Source of the DNA: JAVVFH01 sp032250585
GTDB taxonomy: Bacteria; Pseudomonadota; Gammaproteobacteria; Xanthomonadales; SZUA-36
NCBI GenBank assembly: GCA_032250585.1
Contig: JAVVFH010000175.1
Span: forward strand, 1-7,332
Reading direction: 5' to 3'
Length of the DNA: 7,332 nt
Part shown: piece by piece, positions 1 through 6,389 of the stretch
How the letters are laid out: every line of letters starts with the position of its first letter
Position numbering within the stretch: position 1 is the first letter of the stretch
Notes under the pieces: generated by a model
Database searches by the model: none
The model's input: the letters and a program-made list of their open reading frames with translations, nothing else
Told to the model about the DNA's origin: nothing
Position numbers and translations under genes: made by a program

Positions 1-1453
1 GGGTCAGTTTCTGCAGGATCGGTTCACCGGCCAGTTCGGTGGCGGTGACCTGCTCGCTGGACAGTTCCCTGAGCACCGCTTTTTCGGCCGGCGAGGCAGG
101 GGCGTCGATGCGTTCGTAAACGGGTTCGCCGAAGCGCGCCGCCAGACCGCGGTAGTGCTCGCCGGGATCGCGGCCGCTGCGGGCGGTGATTTCGGCCGCC
201 AGCAGGTTGAGGATGATGCCGTCCTTGTCGGTGGTCCAGACCGTGCCATTGCGGCGCAGGAACGACGCGCCGGCGCTTTCTTCGCCGCCGAAGCCGCAGG
301 AACCGTCCAGCAGGCCGTCGACGAACCACTTGAAGCCCACCGGCACCTCGTTCAGGCGCCGTCCCAGGGCTTTTGCGACGCGGTCGATCATGCTACTGCT
401 GACCAGCGTCTTGCCGATGGCCGCGCGCTCGCCCCAGCCGGGACGGTTCGCGAACAGGTAGTGGATGGCCACCGACAGGTAATGGTTCGGGTTCAGCAGT
501 CCGGCGCCGGGCGTGACGATGCCGTGGCGGTCGAAATCGGTGTCGTTGCCAAAAGCGATGTCGTAGCGGTCTTTGAGGCTTATCAGGCCGGCCATCGCGG
601 CGGGTGAGGAGCAGTCCATGCGGATTTTGCCGTCCCTGTCGACGCGCATGAAGCGGAACGACGGGTCGATGACGTCGCTGACGCGTTGCAGGTCGAGACC
701 GTAGTGCTCGGCGATGGGTTCCCAGTACGCAATGCCGGAGCCGCCCATCGGGTCGGCGCCGATCCGCAGGCCCGCGTCGTGAACCGCAGCCATGTCAACG
801 ACGTTTTCCAGGTCGCGAACGTAGGGTTGCAGGTAGTCGTGACGACGCACGCAGTTGGCCTGCAGCGCCCGCGCCCACGGGATTCTGCGGATCTCGCCGG
901 GCGCGGCGAGCAGGGCATTGGCGCGCTTTTCGATCAGCGCCGTGACCTTCGCATCCGCCGGGCCGCCGTGGGGCGGGTTGTACTTGTAGCCACCGTCTTC
1001 CGGCGGGTTGTGCGACGGGGTGATCACCACGCCGTCGGCGCGGCCCGCTGTGCCTTCGCGGTTATGACAGAGGATCGCGTGCGAGATCACCGGGGTCGGC
1101 GTGTAGCCGAGTTCCCGGTCGAGCCGCAATTCGACGTCGTTGGCGGCGAACACCTCCACCGTGCTGACCAGCGCCGGCTCCGACAGCGCGTGCGTGTCGA
1201 TGCCCAAAAACAACGGTCCGTCGATACCCTGCGCGCGGCGGTAATCGCAGATCGCCTGGCTGATCGCCAGCACGTGGCGCTCGTTGAAGCTGCCGTTGGC
1301 GGCGCTGCCGCGATGGCCTGAGGTGCCAAAGGCGACCTGCTGCGCCGGGTCTTCGGGGTCGGGTTCGATGCGGTAGTACTGGCTGATGAGTCGCGGGATA
1401 TTGGCCAGGATCGATTGCGGTGCCGGTTGGCCGGCCAGCGGGTGTGTCGCCAT
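1..1453 (-). CDS. pgm: Phosphoglucomutase (alpha-D-glucose phosphate-specific), C-terminus cut by window edge
   Basis: Interconverts glucose 1-phosphate and glucose 6-phosphate in the cytoplasm, linking glycolysis to glycogen and nucleotide-sugar synthesis. The visible 484 residues follow E. coli Pgm closely (my recollection of that protein: 546 residues), starting with MATHPLAGQPAPQS and the conserved FGTSGHRGSA stretch. Seen motifs: the phosphoserine loop TPSHNP, with the catalytic serine at residue 147; the magnesium loop DTDFDR, with aspartates 304, 306 and 308; and the sugar-binding loop GEESAG at 390-395. The last roughly 60 residues, including the phosphate-binding loop of domain 4, lie beyond the left edge. 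The ATG at 1453 is chosen because it matches the family N-terminus and has AGGGG at 1463-1467, nine bases upstream. It is divergent from nadB across 169 bases. No frameshift or missing key residue was seen in the visible part. Confidence 0.96.
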   Translation of the reverse strand, partial: MATHPLAGQPAPQSILANIPRLISQYYRIEPDPEDPAQQVAFGTSGHRGSAANGSFNERHVLAISQAICDYRRAQGIDGPLFLGIDTHALSEPALVSTVEVFAANDVELRLDRELGYTPTPVISHAILCHNREGTAGRADGVVITPSHNPPEDGGYKYNPPHGGPADAKVTALIEKRANALLAAPGEIRRIPWARALQANCVRRHDYLQPYVRDLENVVDMAAVHDAGLRIGADPMGGSGIAYWEPIAEHYGLDLQRVSDVIDPSFRFMRVDRDGKIRMDCSSPAAMAGLISLKDRYDIAFGNDTDFDRHGIVTPGAGLLNPNHYLSVAIHYLFANRPGWGERAAIGKTLVSSSMIDRVAKALGRRLNEVPVGFKWFVDGLLDGSCGFGGEESAGASFLRRNGTVWTTDKDGIILNLLAAEITARSGRDPGEHYRGLAARFGEPVYERIDAPASPAEKAVLRELSSEQVTATELAGEPILQKLT

Positions 1454-1462
1454 GTCGGAATG

Positions 1463-1467
1463 CCCCT
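1463..1467 (-). promoter_or_regulatory. Ribosome binding site of pgm
   Basis: AGGGG on the minus strand, nine bases before the ATG at 1453. It supports that start, which also gives the N-terminus expected for the family. Confidence 0.6.
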
Positions 1468-1525
1468 GTCTGTGGTTCGGGTCCGGACTCGGGCGCTGCC
1501 GCGAGGATGCGCCCCTCCATGTTTC

Positions 1526-1554
1526 ATGATGGTGCCCGCGCCGCCGATCCACAA
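1526..1554 (-). promoter_or_regulatory. Candidate sigma-70-type promoter of pgm
   Basis: On the minus strand, TTGTGG (1554-1549) is followed after 17 bases by CATCAT (1531-1526), matching the TTGACA and TATAAT consensus at 3 and 4 of 6 positions. Transcription would start near 1519 and give a leader of about 66 bases with the AGGGG site near its end. The spacing is ideal but the hexamers are weak. Confidence 0.3.
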
Positions 1555-1585
1555 GGGAGGTCGGCAAGAGGCGCCGCCAAGGACT

Positions 1586-1614
1586 TTGACGCGCAACCGG
1601 GATCGGGGTAACGT
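1586..1614 (+). promoter_or_regulatory. Candidate nadB promoter implying a leaderless or nearly leaderless mRNA
   Basis: TTGACG at 1586-1591 matches the -35 consensus at 5 of 6 positions. Exactly 17 bases later comes TAACGT at 1609-1614, which keeps the key T1, A2 and T6 of a -10 element. The start of transcription would fall at about 1620-1622, immediately before the ATG at 1623. No good Shine-Dalgarno sequence precedes that ATG; the nearest G-run, GGGG at 1605-1608, is 14 bases away. Confidence 0.45.
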
Positions 1615-1622
1615 CGCTTGCC

Positions 1623-3176
1623 ATGGAAACCCTTCGTACAGACTGCCTGGTGATCGGCTCGGGCCTGGCCGGCGCTGCCTACGCGCTGCACGCGGCCAGC
1701 GCCGGGCTGGATGTCCAGTTGCTGTCGCTGGGCGGCCCGGCCGAGGCCAACAGCGACTGGGCGCAGGGCGGCATCATCTACGACACCAGCACCGAGCCGG
1801 AGCTGCTGGCCAAGGACATCATGGACGCCAGCGACGGCACGGCCAACCCGGCGGCGGTCCGGCAACTGGTCGAGGAAGGTCCGCAGGCCGTGCGTGAACT
1901 GCTGATCGACGAACTGCAGGTCGGTTTCGACCGTGAGGCCGGCGGCGAACTCGAGTTCACTCGCGAGGGCGGTCACAGTTCGCGCCGGATCATCCACGCC
2001 AAGGACCTGACCGGCCGGGCGATCCTGTCGGCGGTCGCCGGGCGGGTCGCCGCGACGCCGTGCATCAGCCGCCTGCAGGGCGCGGTCGCCATCGATCTGC
2101 TGACGCTCTCGCACAACACCGACAATCCGGAGGACCGCTATGAGCCGCTGACCTGCTTCGGCGCCTACGTGCTGCCCGGCGACGGCGCGGGACCCCTCGC
2201 GGTGGTCGCGCGCAAGACGGTGCTCGCCACCGGCGGCCTCGGGCAGATTTTCCAGCACAGCACCAACCGGCCGGGTACGGTCGGCCACGGCATCGCGATG
2301 GCCTATCGGGTCGGCGCGCGCCTGATTGATCTCGAGTACGTGCAGTTCCACCCGACCGTCTTCTACAGTTCCACCGCGCCGCGTTTTCTGATCACCGAAG
2401 CGCTGCGCGGCGAAGGCGCGGTGCTGGTCAACGTCCGCGGTGAGCCGTTCATGGATGCCGTGCATCCGCGCGGCTCGCTGGCGCCGCGCGACATCGTCGC
2501 GCGCGCCATTCACCACGAGATGGCCGCCAGTGGCCACGACTGCGTCTACCTCGACCTGTCGGCACTGGCCCCGGAGTTTCTGGTGCAGCGCTTTCCTTCC
2601 GTTTACCAGCGCTGTCTGGAGTACGGCGTGGACATCCGGCGCGAGCCGATCCCGGTGGTGCCCGCGGCGCATTACGCCTGCGGCGGCGTGCACACCGACC
2701 TCGAAGGCCGCAGCAACGTGGCGCACCTGAGCGCCATCGGCGAGACCGCCTGCACCGGCCTGCATGGCGCCAACCGCCTGGCCAGCACCTCGCTGCTGGA
2801 ATGCCTGACCGGGGCGAAGTTCACCGCCCGGGCCGATATCCGCGATCTGCGGTCCGGGGAATTCCGCTTGCCGCAGCCGCGGCCCTGGGTCAGCCCACCG
2901 AACGAGGCCGACCCGACCCTGATGCGCCAGGACCTGGAGCTGGTGCAGCGCACGATGTGGAACTACGCCGGCATTGTGCGCTCGCCGCGCCGCCTGACTC
3001 GGGCGCGGCGGATTCTGCTGGAATTGCGCGAGGAGATCCAGTCCTTCTACCGCGACTGCCAGGTCAGCCCGGAACTGATCGAACTGCGCAACGCGGTGCA
3101 GAGCGCGCTGCTGGTGGTGCACGCCGCGTCGCTGAACCCGCGCAGCAAAGGCGCCCATTACGTCGTGGAAGAGTAA
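1623..3176 (+). CDS. nadB: L-aspartate oxidase
   Basis: Flavoprotein that oxidises L-aspartate to iminoaspartate, which quinolinate synthase (NadA) condenses with dihydroxyacetone phosphate in the first stage of NAD synthesis. The 517 residues (E. coli about 540) begin with the FAD-binding Rossmann motif GSGLAG at 12-17, followed by SDWAQGG at 44-50. Active-site residues can be placed against E. coli NadB with an offset of one: H243 in QFHPT, R289 in LAPRD, H350 in PAAHYACGG and R385 in GANRLAS. TREGGH at 113-118 is a further conserved stretch, and NPRSKGAHY near the C-terminus is typical. These features favour NadB over succinate dehydrogenase or fumarate reductase flavoprotein, as does the absence of partner subunit genes. 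The ATG at 1623 is required because the FAD motif follows within 11 residues. nadA and nadC are not in the window. The stop lies 17 bases from the convergent serine hydrolase. Confidence 0.96.
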   Translation: METLRTDCLVIGSGLAGAAYALHAASAGLDVQLLSLGGPAEANSDWAQGGIIYDTSTEPELLAKDIMDASDGTANPAAVRQLVEEGPQAVRELLIDELQVGFDREAGGELEFTREGGHSSRRIIHAKDLTGRAILSAVAGRVAATPCISRLQGAVAIDLLTLSHNTDNPEDRYEPLTCFGAYVLPGDGAGPLAVVARKTVLATGGLGQIFQHSTNRPGTVGHGIAMAYRVGARLIDLEYVQFHPTVFYSSTAPRFLITEALRGEGAVLVNVRGEPFMDAVHPRGSLAPRDIVARAIHHEMAASGHDCVYLDLSALAPEFLVQRFPSVYQRCLEYGVDIRREPIPVVPAAHYACGGVHTDLEGRSNVAHLSAIGETACTGLHGANRLASTSLLECLTGAKFTARADIRDLRSGEFRLPQPRPWVSPPNEADPTLMRQDLELVQRTMWNYAGIVRSPRRLTRARRILLELREEIQSFYRDCQVSPELIELRNAVQSALLVVHAASLNPRSKGAHYVVEE

Positions 3177-3193
3177 GCCCGGCGAGTAGCACT

Positions 3194-4891
3194 TCAGCTG
3201 CGTTTAAAAACCAGTCCGCGTACGCGCCCGGACTGCAACTCGAATCCCGTGATCGAACCCGCATCGCCGCGCCGGAACTCGAAGGCACCGTAATCGGGAT
3301 TTTCAAAGGTCTCGCCAAATACCGGCGGCAGATCGTGGGCCGGGCCGTCGCCGATCGAAAACCGCAACCTGTCTCCGGCATCGGTCACCTCGTAGTGCAC
3401 GTCCAGTTCGGGGCTGTAATACCGCCCGGCGTATGCCGCGAGCTCACCGGCCACCACCCGGCGCAGCCGCACCGGCCGGAACACGCCGCGCGGCTGGCCG
3501 TTCACGGTTCGCTTCATGCGCGCGACCCGCTCCCCCGACATCTCGAAATCGATCAGTACGACGCCGGGCACAGCGGTCATGCGGAAACGGTCCGGTCCGA
3601 CGGGCAGCAGCCGGTCTCGCCGCTGAGGCGAATGTACCGCCCACAGTTCGCCGTCGATGACCCGGACCTGGGCCAGGATCGCTTCGTCCGGTTCCCAAAA
3701 ATAGCCGGCGTAGCGCGCCAGTTCCGCGGTGCTGAGCGATGGCTGCTGCTCGTCTGCGGCGACCGCAGCCGTATCCGGCAGTGGTGCCAGTTCGGCGGCG
3801 AGGTGATGGTCGGCGACGGCGCGGGCCAGGGCGCCAGGATCGGCGTCCGCGCGATTGCACAGCGCGACCACGGAAAAAGCCTGTTCCGGGAAGCGCAGCA
3901 TTTCAGCCCGGAAGCCGACGAACGCGCCGCCGTGGCTCACCGTGGGCAAGCCCCTGTAATCCCGCACTCTGAGCCCGAAGGCGTAATCCAGCGGCTCGCC
4001 GCTGTTCAGTTTGCCGGGCGTGGTCAACTGCCGGATCAGCTCTGCTCCGCCGCGGCCGAGCCGGTTGTCGTAGAAATTACGGTCCCAGGCCAGCAGGTCG
4101 TCGACGGTGGTGTAGACCCCGCCGTCGCCGACCATGTCCAGCGTGGTCATGCTGATGCGGAAACCGTCATGCGTCGGCGCGTAGCCGGCCGCGCGGTGCG
4201 GGACGATATGGGTATGGTCGTCGTGGAAATGCGAGTCGCCCATGCCCAGCGGCCCGAAAATCCGCCCGGCGCTGTATTCGCGCAGGCTCTTGCCGCTCAC
4301 GCGCTGCACCAGGTGGGCCAGCAGCAGGTAGCCGGAGTTACTGTACAGATAGCTCGAGCCCGGCGGAAAATTGAGCGCCTGCTGACGGGATAACAGTTCA
4401 AGCACCCACTCGTCGCTGTAGGAATCGGCATCGCCGCCGCGCCCCGCCAGCTCAGCGAGCGTCAGGTAATCGCGCAGGCCGCTGCTGTGATGGATCAATT
4501 GGCGAATGATGATCTCATCGGCCCAGTCCGGGAATTCGGGAAAATGGCGGCGCAGCGAATCGTCCAGCGAGAGCTCGCCTTCCTCGGCCAACAGGGCGAC
4601 CGCGGCGGCGGTGAACTGCTTGGAGGTGGAGCCGATGCGAAATACGCTGCGCGAGGAAAGCGGTATGTCGTGTTCGAGGTTGGCCATGCCGTAGCCACGC
4701 CGATAAACGAATTGGCCGTCACGGATCACGCCGAGCGCACAGCCGGGCGAGGCCGGCGTATCGTAGTCGGCGAACAGGGTATCGACGGCTTGCACGCTCG
4801 CTGCGTCCGCGGCTTTCAGCGTTTCGGTAAGCGGCAGCGATGTGCCCAGCATCAGTACGGCCGCGATCAGCGTTTTGACGGGATGATACAT
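3194..4891 (-). CDS. Exported serine hydrolase, beta-lactamase/penicillin-binding-protein family, with two C-terminal repeat domains
   Basis: A 565-residue predicted periplasmic protein of the class C beta-lactamase / D,D-peptidase / esterase superfamily (peptidase family S12). It starts with a signal peptide: a lysine near the N-terminus, then a hydrophobic core at about residues 8-20, with likely cleavage near AADA at 27-30. Catalytic motifs are in order: S88-T-S-K91 (nucleophile and general base), Y183-S-N185, and the third motif S-H320-G-G at 319-322. After the catalytic domain (about 32-370), two similar segments begin LARYAGYFWEP (391-401) and LAAYAGRYYSP (484-494). They resemble the small beta-rich domains often attached to S12 hydrolases. 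The substrate cannot be read from the sequence; peptidoglycan peptides, D-amino-acid peptides or esters are all possible, and beta-lactam resistance should not be assumed. The ATG at 4891 is chosen for its AGGA site and signal peptide. An in-frame ATG at 5074 would overlap the divergent gene. Confidence 0.92.
   Translation of the reverse strand: MYHPVKTLIAAVLMLGTSLPLTETLKAADAASVQAVDTLFADYDTPASPGCALGVIRDGQFVYRRGYGMANLEHDIPLSSRSVFRIGSTSKQFTAAAVALLAEEGELSLDDSLRRHFPEFPDWADEIIIRQLIHHSSGLRDYLTLAELAGRGGDADSYSDEWVLELLSRQQALNFPPGSSYLYSNSGYLLLAHLVQRVSGKSLREYSAGRIFGPLGMGDSHFHDDHTHIVPHRAAGYAPTHDGFRISMTTLDMVGDGGVYTTVDDLLAWDRNFYDNRLGRGGAELIRQLTTPGKLNSGEPLDYAFGLRVRDYRGLPTVSHGGAFVGFRAEMLRFPEQAFSVVALCNRADADPGALARAVADHHLAAELAPLPDTAAVAADEQQPSLSTAELARYAGYFWEPDEAILAQVRVIDGELWAVHSPQRRDRLLPVGPDRFRMTAVPGVVLIDFEMSGERVARMKRTVNGQPRGVFRPVRLRRVVAGELAAYAGRYYSPELDVHYEVTDAGDRLRFSIGDGPAHDLPPVFGETFENPDYGAFEFRRGDAGSITGFELQSGRVRGLVFKRS
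3205..3235 (-). terminator. Terminator-like hairpin inside the last codons of the serine hydrolase gene
   Basis: On the minus strand CAGTCCG (3235-3229) and CGGACTG (3218-3212) form a perfect 7-bp stem around 10 bases. An alternative pairing extends the stem inward with a 2-base bulge. G and then TTTTT (3210-3206) follow. This has the form of an intrinsic terminator, but the stop codon (3196-3194) comes after it, so termination there would shorten the message within the coding region unless the end falls a few bases further on. In the plus direction no T-run follows the stem, so it is not a clear terminator for nadB. Confidence 0.4.
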
Positions 4892-4899
4892 GGCACAAT

Positions 4900-4903
4900 T
4901 CCT
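4900..4903 (-). promoter_or_regulatory. Ribosome binding site of the serine hydrolase gene
   Basis: AGGA on the minus strand, eight bases before the ATG at 4891. It decides the start: the protein then opens directly with a signal peptide, whereas upstream in-frame ATGs would add a hydrophilic leader and run into the neighbouring gene. Confidence 0.7.
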
Positions 4904-4982
4904 GGATTCGGGAACATCAGCCCGCATAGTGCACCAGTCCGACCGCGCGGGTCCAGAGCGGGCCCCCACAGACAGCCTGCGG

Positions 4983-4988
4983 TATGAT
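4983..4988 (+). promoter_or_regulatory. Candidate -10 element close to the TANGO2-family start codon
   Basis: TATGAT matches TATAAT at 5 of 6 positions and ends eight bases before the ATG at 4997, so transcription would begin at about 4994-4997. No -35 match is seen 16-18 bases upstream (that stretch is GGGCCC-like) and the extended -10 TG is not in register. No Shine-Dalgarno sequence lies before the ATG, consistent with a leaderless message but not proving one. Confidence 0.4.
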
Positions 4989-4996
4989 ATCGAACC

Positions 4997-5803
4997 ATGT
5001 GCCTGATCCTTTTTGCCTGGCGAACTCATCCCCGTTACCCGCTGGTCCTGGCGGCCAACCGTGACGAGTTCCATGCGCGACCCACTGCCGCGGCAGCGTT
5101 CTGGGACGACGCCCCGCAGTTACTGGGGGGTCGTGACCTGGAGGCCGGCGGTACCTGGCTCGGTGTCACGCGCAAGGGAAAATTCGCCGCGATCACCAAT
5201 TACCGCGAACCCCCGGAGTCGGCTCCGCCGCAGGATCACTCCCGCGGACAGCTGGTCACCGACTACCTGCTCGGCAACGCCTCGCCGCTGGATTACGCCC
5301 GGCAAATCCAGGCAAACGCCTCTGCCTACCGGGCTTACAACCTGTTGCTGGGCGATGCCGAAAATCTGATTTATACCTCCAATCGCAGGGAATCGGCAAC
5401 GCCGGTGGCGGCCGGCATCCACGGTTTGAGCAATCACCTGCTGGACACGCCTTGGCCGAAGGTCTGCGCGGGCAAAGAACGGCTGGCCGGGCTGCTGCGC
5501 GAGGACCGCGTCGATCCTGAGGCTCTGCTCAGGCTGCTTGGCGATCCGCAGCCGGTGCCGGGCAGCGAGCCGCCGGTGTTCGACCGGGCCCTGGCGCCGG
5601 AATGGACTACGCGCTTGAGCTTCATCCGCTCGCCGGTTTACGGCACGCGTTCCTCCACCGTGCTGCTGATTGGCCGCGACGGCGAAGTCGTATTCGTCGA
5701 ACGCCAGTTCGATCCGCAGGGCCGGGCGGTGGGCACCTGCGACCAGCGGTTCGAAATTCCTGTCGCAAACGTCGGATACCCGCGGCAATCGGAGCACTCA
5801 TGA
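4997..5803 (+). CDS. NRDE/TANGO2-family protein
   Basis: A 268-residue protein of the NRDE family, the bacterial relatives of eukaryotic TANGO2. Seen motifs: MC at the N-terminus, the name-giving NRDE at 21-24, GGRD at 44-47, GGTWLG at 51-56, ITNYR at 66-70, YNLL at 114-117, GLSN at 143-146, LDTPWPKV at 149-156 and YGTRSSTVLL at 215-224. This is the full family core, at normal length and without a signal peptide, so it is likely cytoplasmic. From family knowledge, C2 could become an N-terminal nucleophile after methionine removal, since the fold is related to Ntn hydrolases. TANGO2 proteins have been tied to haem mobilisation in animals, but a reaction is not established here. The ATG at 4997 is fixed by the MCLI start and lacks a Shine-Dalgarno sequence. 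The gene is divergent from the serine hydrolase and 71 bases upstream of a cytochrome c gene on the same strand. Confidence 0.92.
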   Translation: MCLILFAWRTHPRYPLVLAANRDEFHARPTAAAAFWDDAPQLLGGRDLEAGGTWLGVTRKGKFAAITNYREPPESAPPQDHSRGQLVTDYLLGNASPLDYARQIQANASAYRAYNLLLGDAENLIYTSNRRESATPVAAGIHGLSNHLLDTPWPKVCAGKERLAGLLREDRVDPEALLRLLGDPQPVPGSEPPVFDRALAPEWTTRLSFIRSPVYGTRSSTVLLIGRDGEVVFVERQFDPQGRAVGTCDQRFEIPVANVGYPRQSEHS

Positions 5804-5829
5804 CCCAGCGCATATGCTCACACGGCGCA

Positions 5830-5863
5830 CTCTGGCACAATGACAGCGTCTCTTCTGCCAGAG
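5830..5863 (+). promoter_or_regulatory. Inverted repeat in the cytochrome c leader, overlapping the ribosome binding site
   Basis: CTCTGGCA (5830-5837) and TGCCAGAG (5856-5863) are perfect 8-base complements around an 18-base loop. The right arm includes the first three bases of the GAGGAGG ribosome binding site (5861-5867). In RNA this could form a stem that partly covers the site; in DNA it could be a dimer-binding operator. No T-run follows, so it is not an intrinsic terminator for the upstream gene. Confidence 0.45.
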
Positions 5864-5867
5864 GAGG
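5861..5867 (+). promoter_or_regulatory. Strong ribosome binding site of the cytochrome c gene
   Basis: GAGGAGG, seven bases before the ATG at 5875, is the strongest Shine-Dalgarno sequence in the window. It selects this start over an in-frame ATG at 5800, which would add 25 residues before the signal peptide. Confidence 0.8.
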
Positions 5868-5874
5868 ATTTCAG

Positions 5875-6363
5875 ATGACAAAGACCCAGAGTTTCAGGAA
5901 GGCGCTGCGCGGTGCCCTCGCATTGCTGCTGCTGCCCGCCCTTTATGCCTGCACCGGTGACCCGAAAGCCGCCAAGGGTTTCGTCCTGCCCGAGGGCGAC
6001 ACGACGCAAGGCGAACAGGTCTTCGTTGACTTCAATTGCCAGGCCTGTCATTCCATTCCGGGCAGGGAATTTCCACCAAGCGATTTCGTGTCGCCGATCC
6101 AGATGGAAATCGGCGGTGAAGTGTACCGTGTGAAGAACTACGGGGAACTGCTGACCGCGATCGTCAATCCCGACCATATCATCTCCCCGAAGTACCTCGC
6201 GATGCTTGAAACCGGGAGGCGTGACCTGGATATATCGCCAATGCCGAGATACGGCGAGGAGATGACGGTTGCCGAGCTGATCGACCTGGTCGAGTTCCTG
6301 CACGCGCAGTACACGAAACTGCAGCCCCAGTATTATCGCGGTTATTACCTGACGCTCTACTGA
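5875..6363 (+). CDS. Small lipoprotein c-type cytochrome
   Basis: A 162-residue exported monohaem cytochrome c, predicted to be lipid-anchored. The signal peptide has basic residues (K3, R8, K9, R12), a hydrophobic core (about 13-23) and the lipobox L-Y-A-C26. After processing, C26 would be the lipidated N-terminus. Haem attaches at C55-Q-A-C58-H59, with H59 as the proximal ligand. The likely distal ligand is M123, in SPMPRYG, followed by a terminal helix (about 130-146) as in class I cytochromes. It probably carries electrons at the periplasmic face, but its partners are not identifiable from the sequence. It lies 71 bases after the TANGO2-family gene and 26 bases before the kinase gene on the same strand. 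It needs the cytochrome c maturation system, which is not in this window. The in-frame ATG at 5800, overlapping the previous stop as ATGA, is a less likely alternative start. Confidence 0.9.
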   Translation: MTKTQSFRKALRGALALLLLPALYACTGDPKAAKGFVLPEGDTTQGEQVFVDFNCQACHSIPGREFPPSDFVSPIQMEIGGEVYRVKNYGELLTAIVNPDHIISPKYLAMLETGRRDLDISPMPRYGEEMTVAELIDLVEFLHAQYTKLQPQYYRGYYLTLY

Positions 6364-6389
6364 GGCGACCGGCTGCCACGGGCAGGTAC

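Larger units (their letters stand above)
1454..1622. promoter_or_regulatory. Divergent intergenic region between pgm and nadB
   Basis: These 169 bases must carry the promoters of both outward-facing genes; candidates for each are listed separately. The region also holds GTCCGGAC at 1481-1488, a perfect 8-base palindrome in the pgm leader, and CATGTTTCATG at 1519-1529, where two CATG palindromes flank TTT beside the candidate pgm -10. Either could be a protein-binding site, but short palindromes are common in GC-rich DNA. No RNA gene, riboswitch or small ORF could be supported here. Confidence 0.6.
4892..4996. promoter_or_regulatory. Divergent intergenic region between serine hydrolase and TANGO2-family genes
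   Basis: These 105 bases must hold both outward promoters. In the plus direction the only good element is TATGAT at 4983-4988 (listed separately). In the minus direction TATGCG (4928-4923) is a weak -10 candidate without a recognisable -35. GGGTCC at 4949-4954 and GGGCCC at 4960-4965 could pair as RNA with one G-U pair around AGAGC, but no function is evident. Confidence 0.5.

Noticed and set aside
1524..3158. A 544-codon open frame on the minus strand, antisense to nadB
   Set aside because: It lies opposite a gene with all NadB active-site residues. Its translation is rich in R, A, G, V, Q and H with no recognisable domain, as expected of a stop-free shadow in GC-rich DNA.
2801..4393. A 530-codon plus-strand open frame spanning the nadB 3' end and the serine hydrolase
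   Set aside because: It crosses two well-supported genes in other frames, has no motif, and its composition is typical of a shadow frame.
4892..5074. A longer serine hydrolase starting at the in-frame ATG at 5074 (61 extra residues)
   Set aside because: It would overlap the divergent TANGO2-family gene, lacks a ribosome binding site, and would bury the signal peptide. The ATG at 4891 has AGGA at eight bases and begins with the signal peptide.
5833..5846. A sigma-54 type promoter suggested by TGGCAC before the cytochrome gene
   Set aside because: The required GC of the -12 element is not at the right distance; the bases after TGGCAC do not give TTGC.
5800..5874. Cytochrome c start at the ATG at 5800, overlapping the previous stop as ATGA, or still further upstream at 5602
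   Set aside because: These starts place the lipoprotein signal peptide 25 or more residues inside the protein. The ATG at 5875 has a near-perfect GAGGAGG site. The 5800 start has GGAG at five bases, so it is kept only as a possible regulatory reading.
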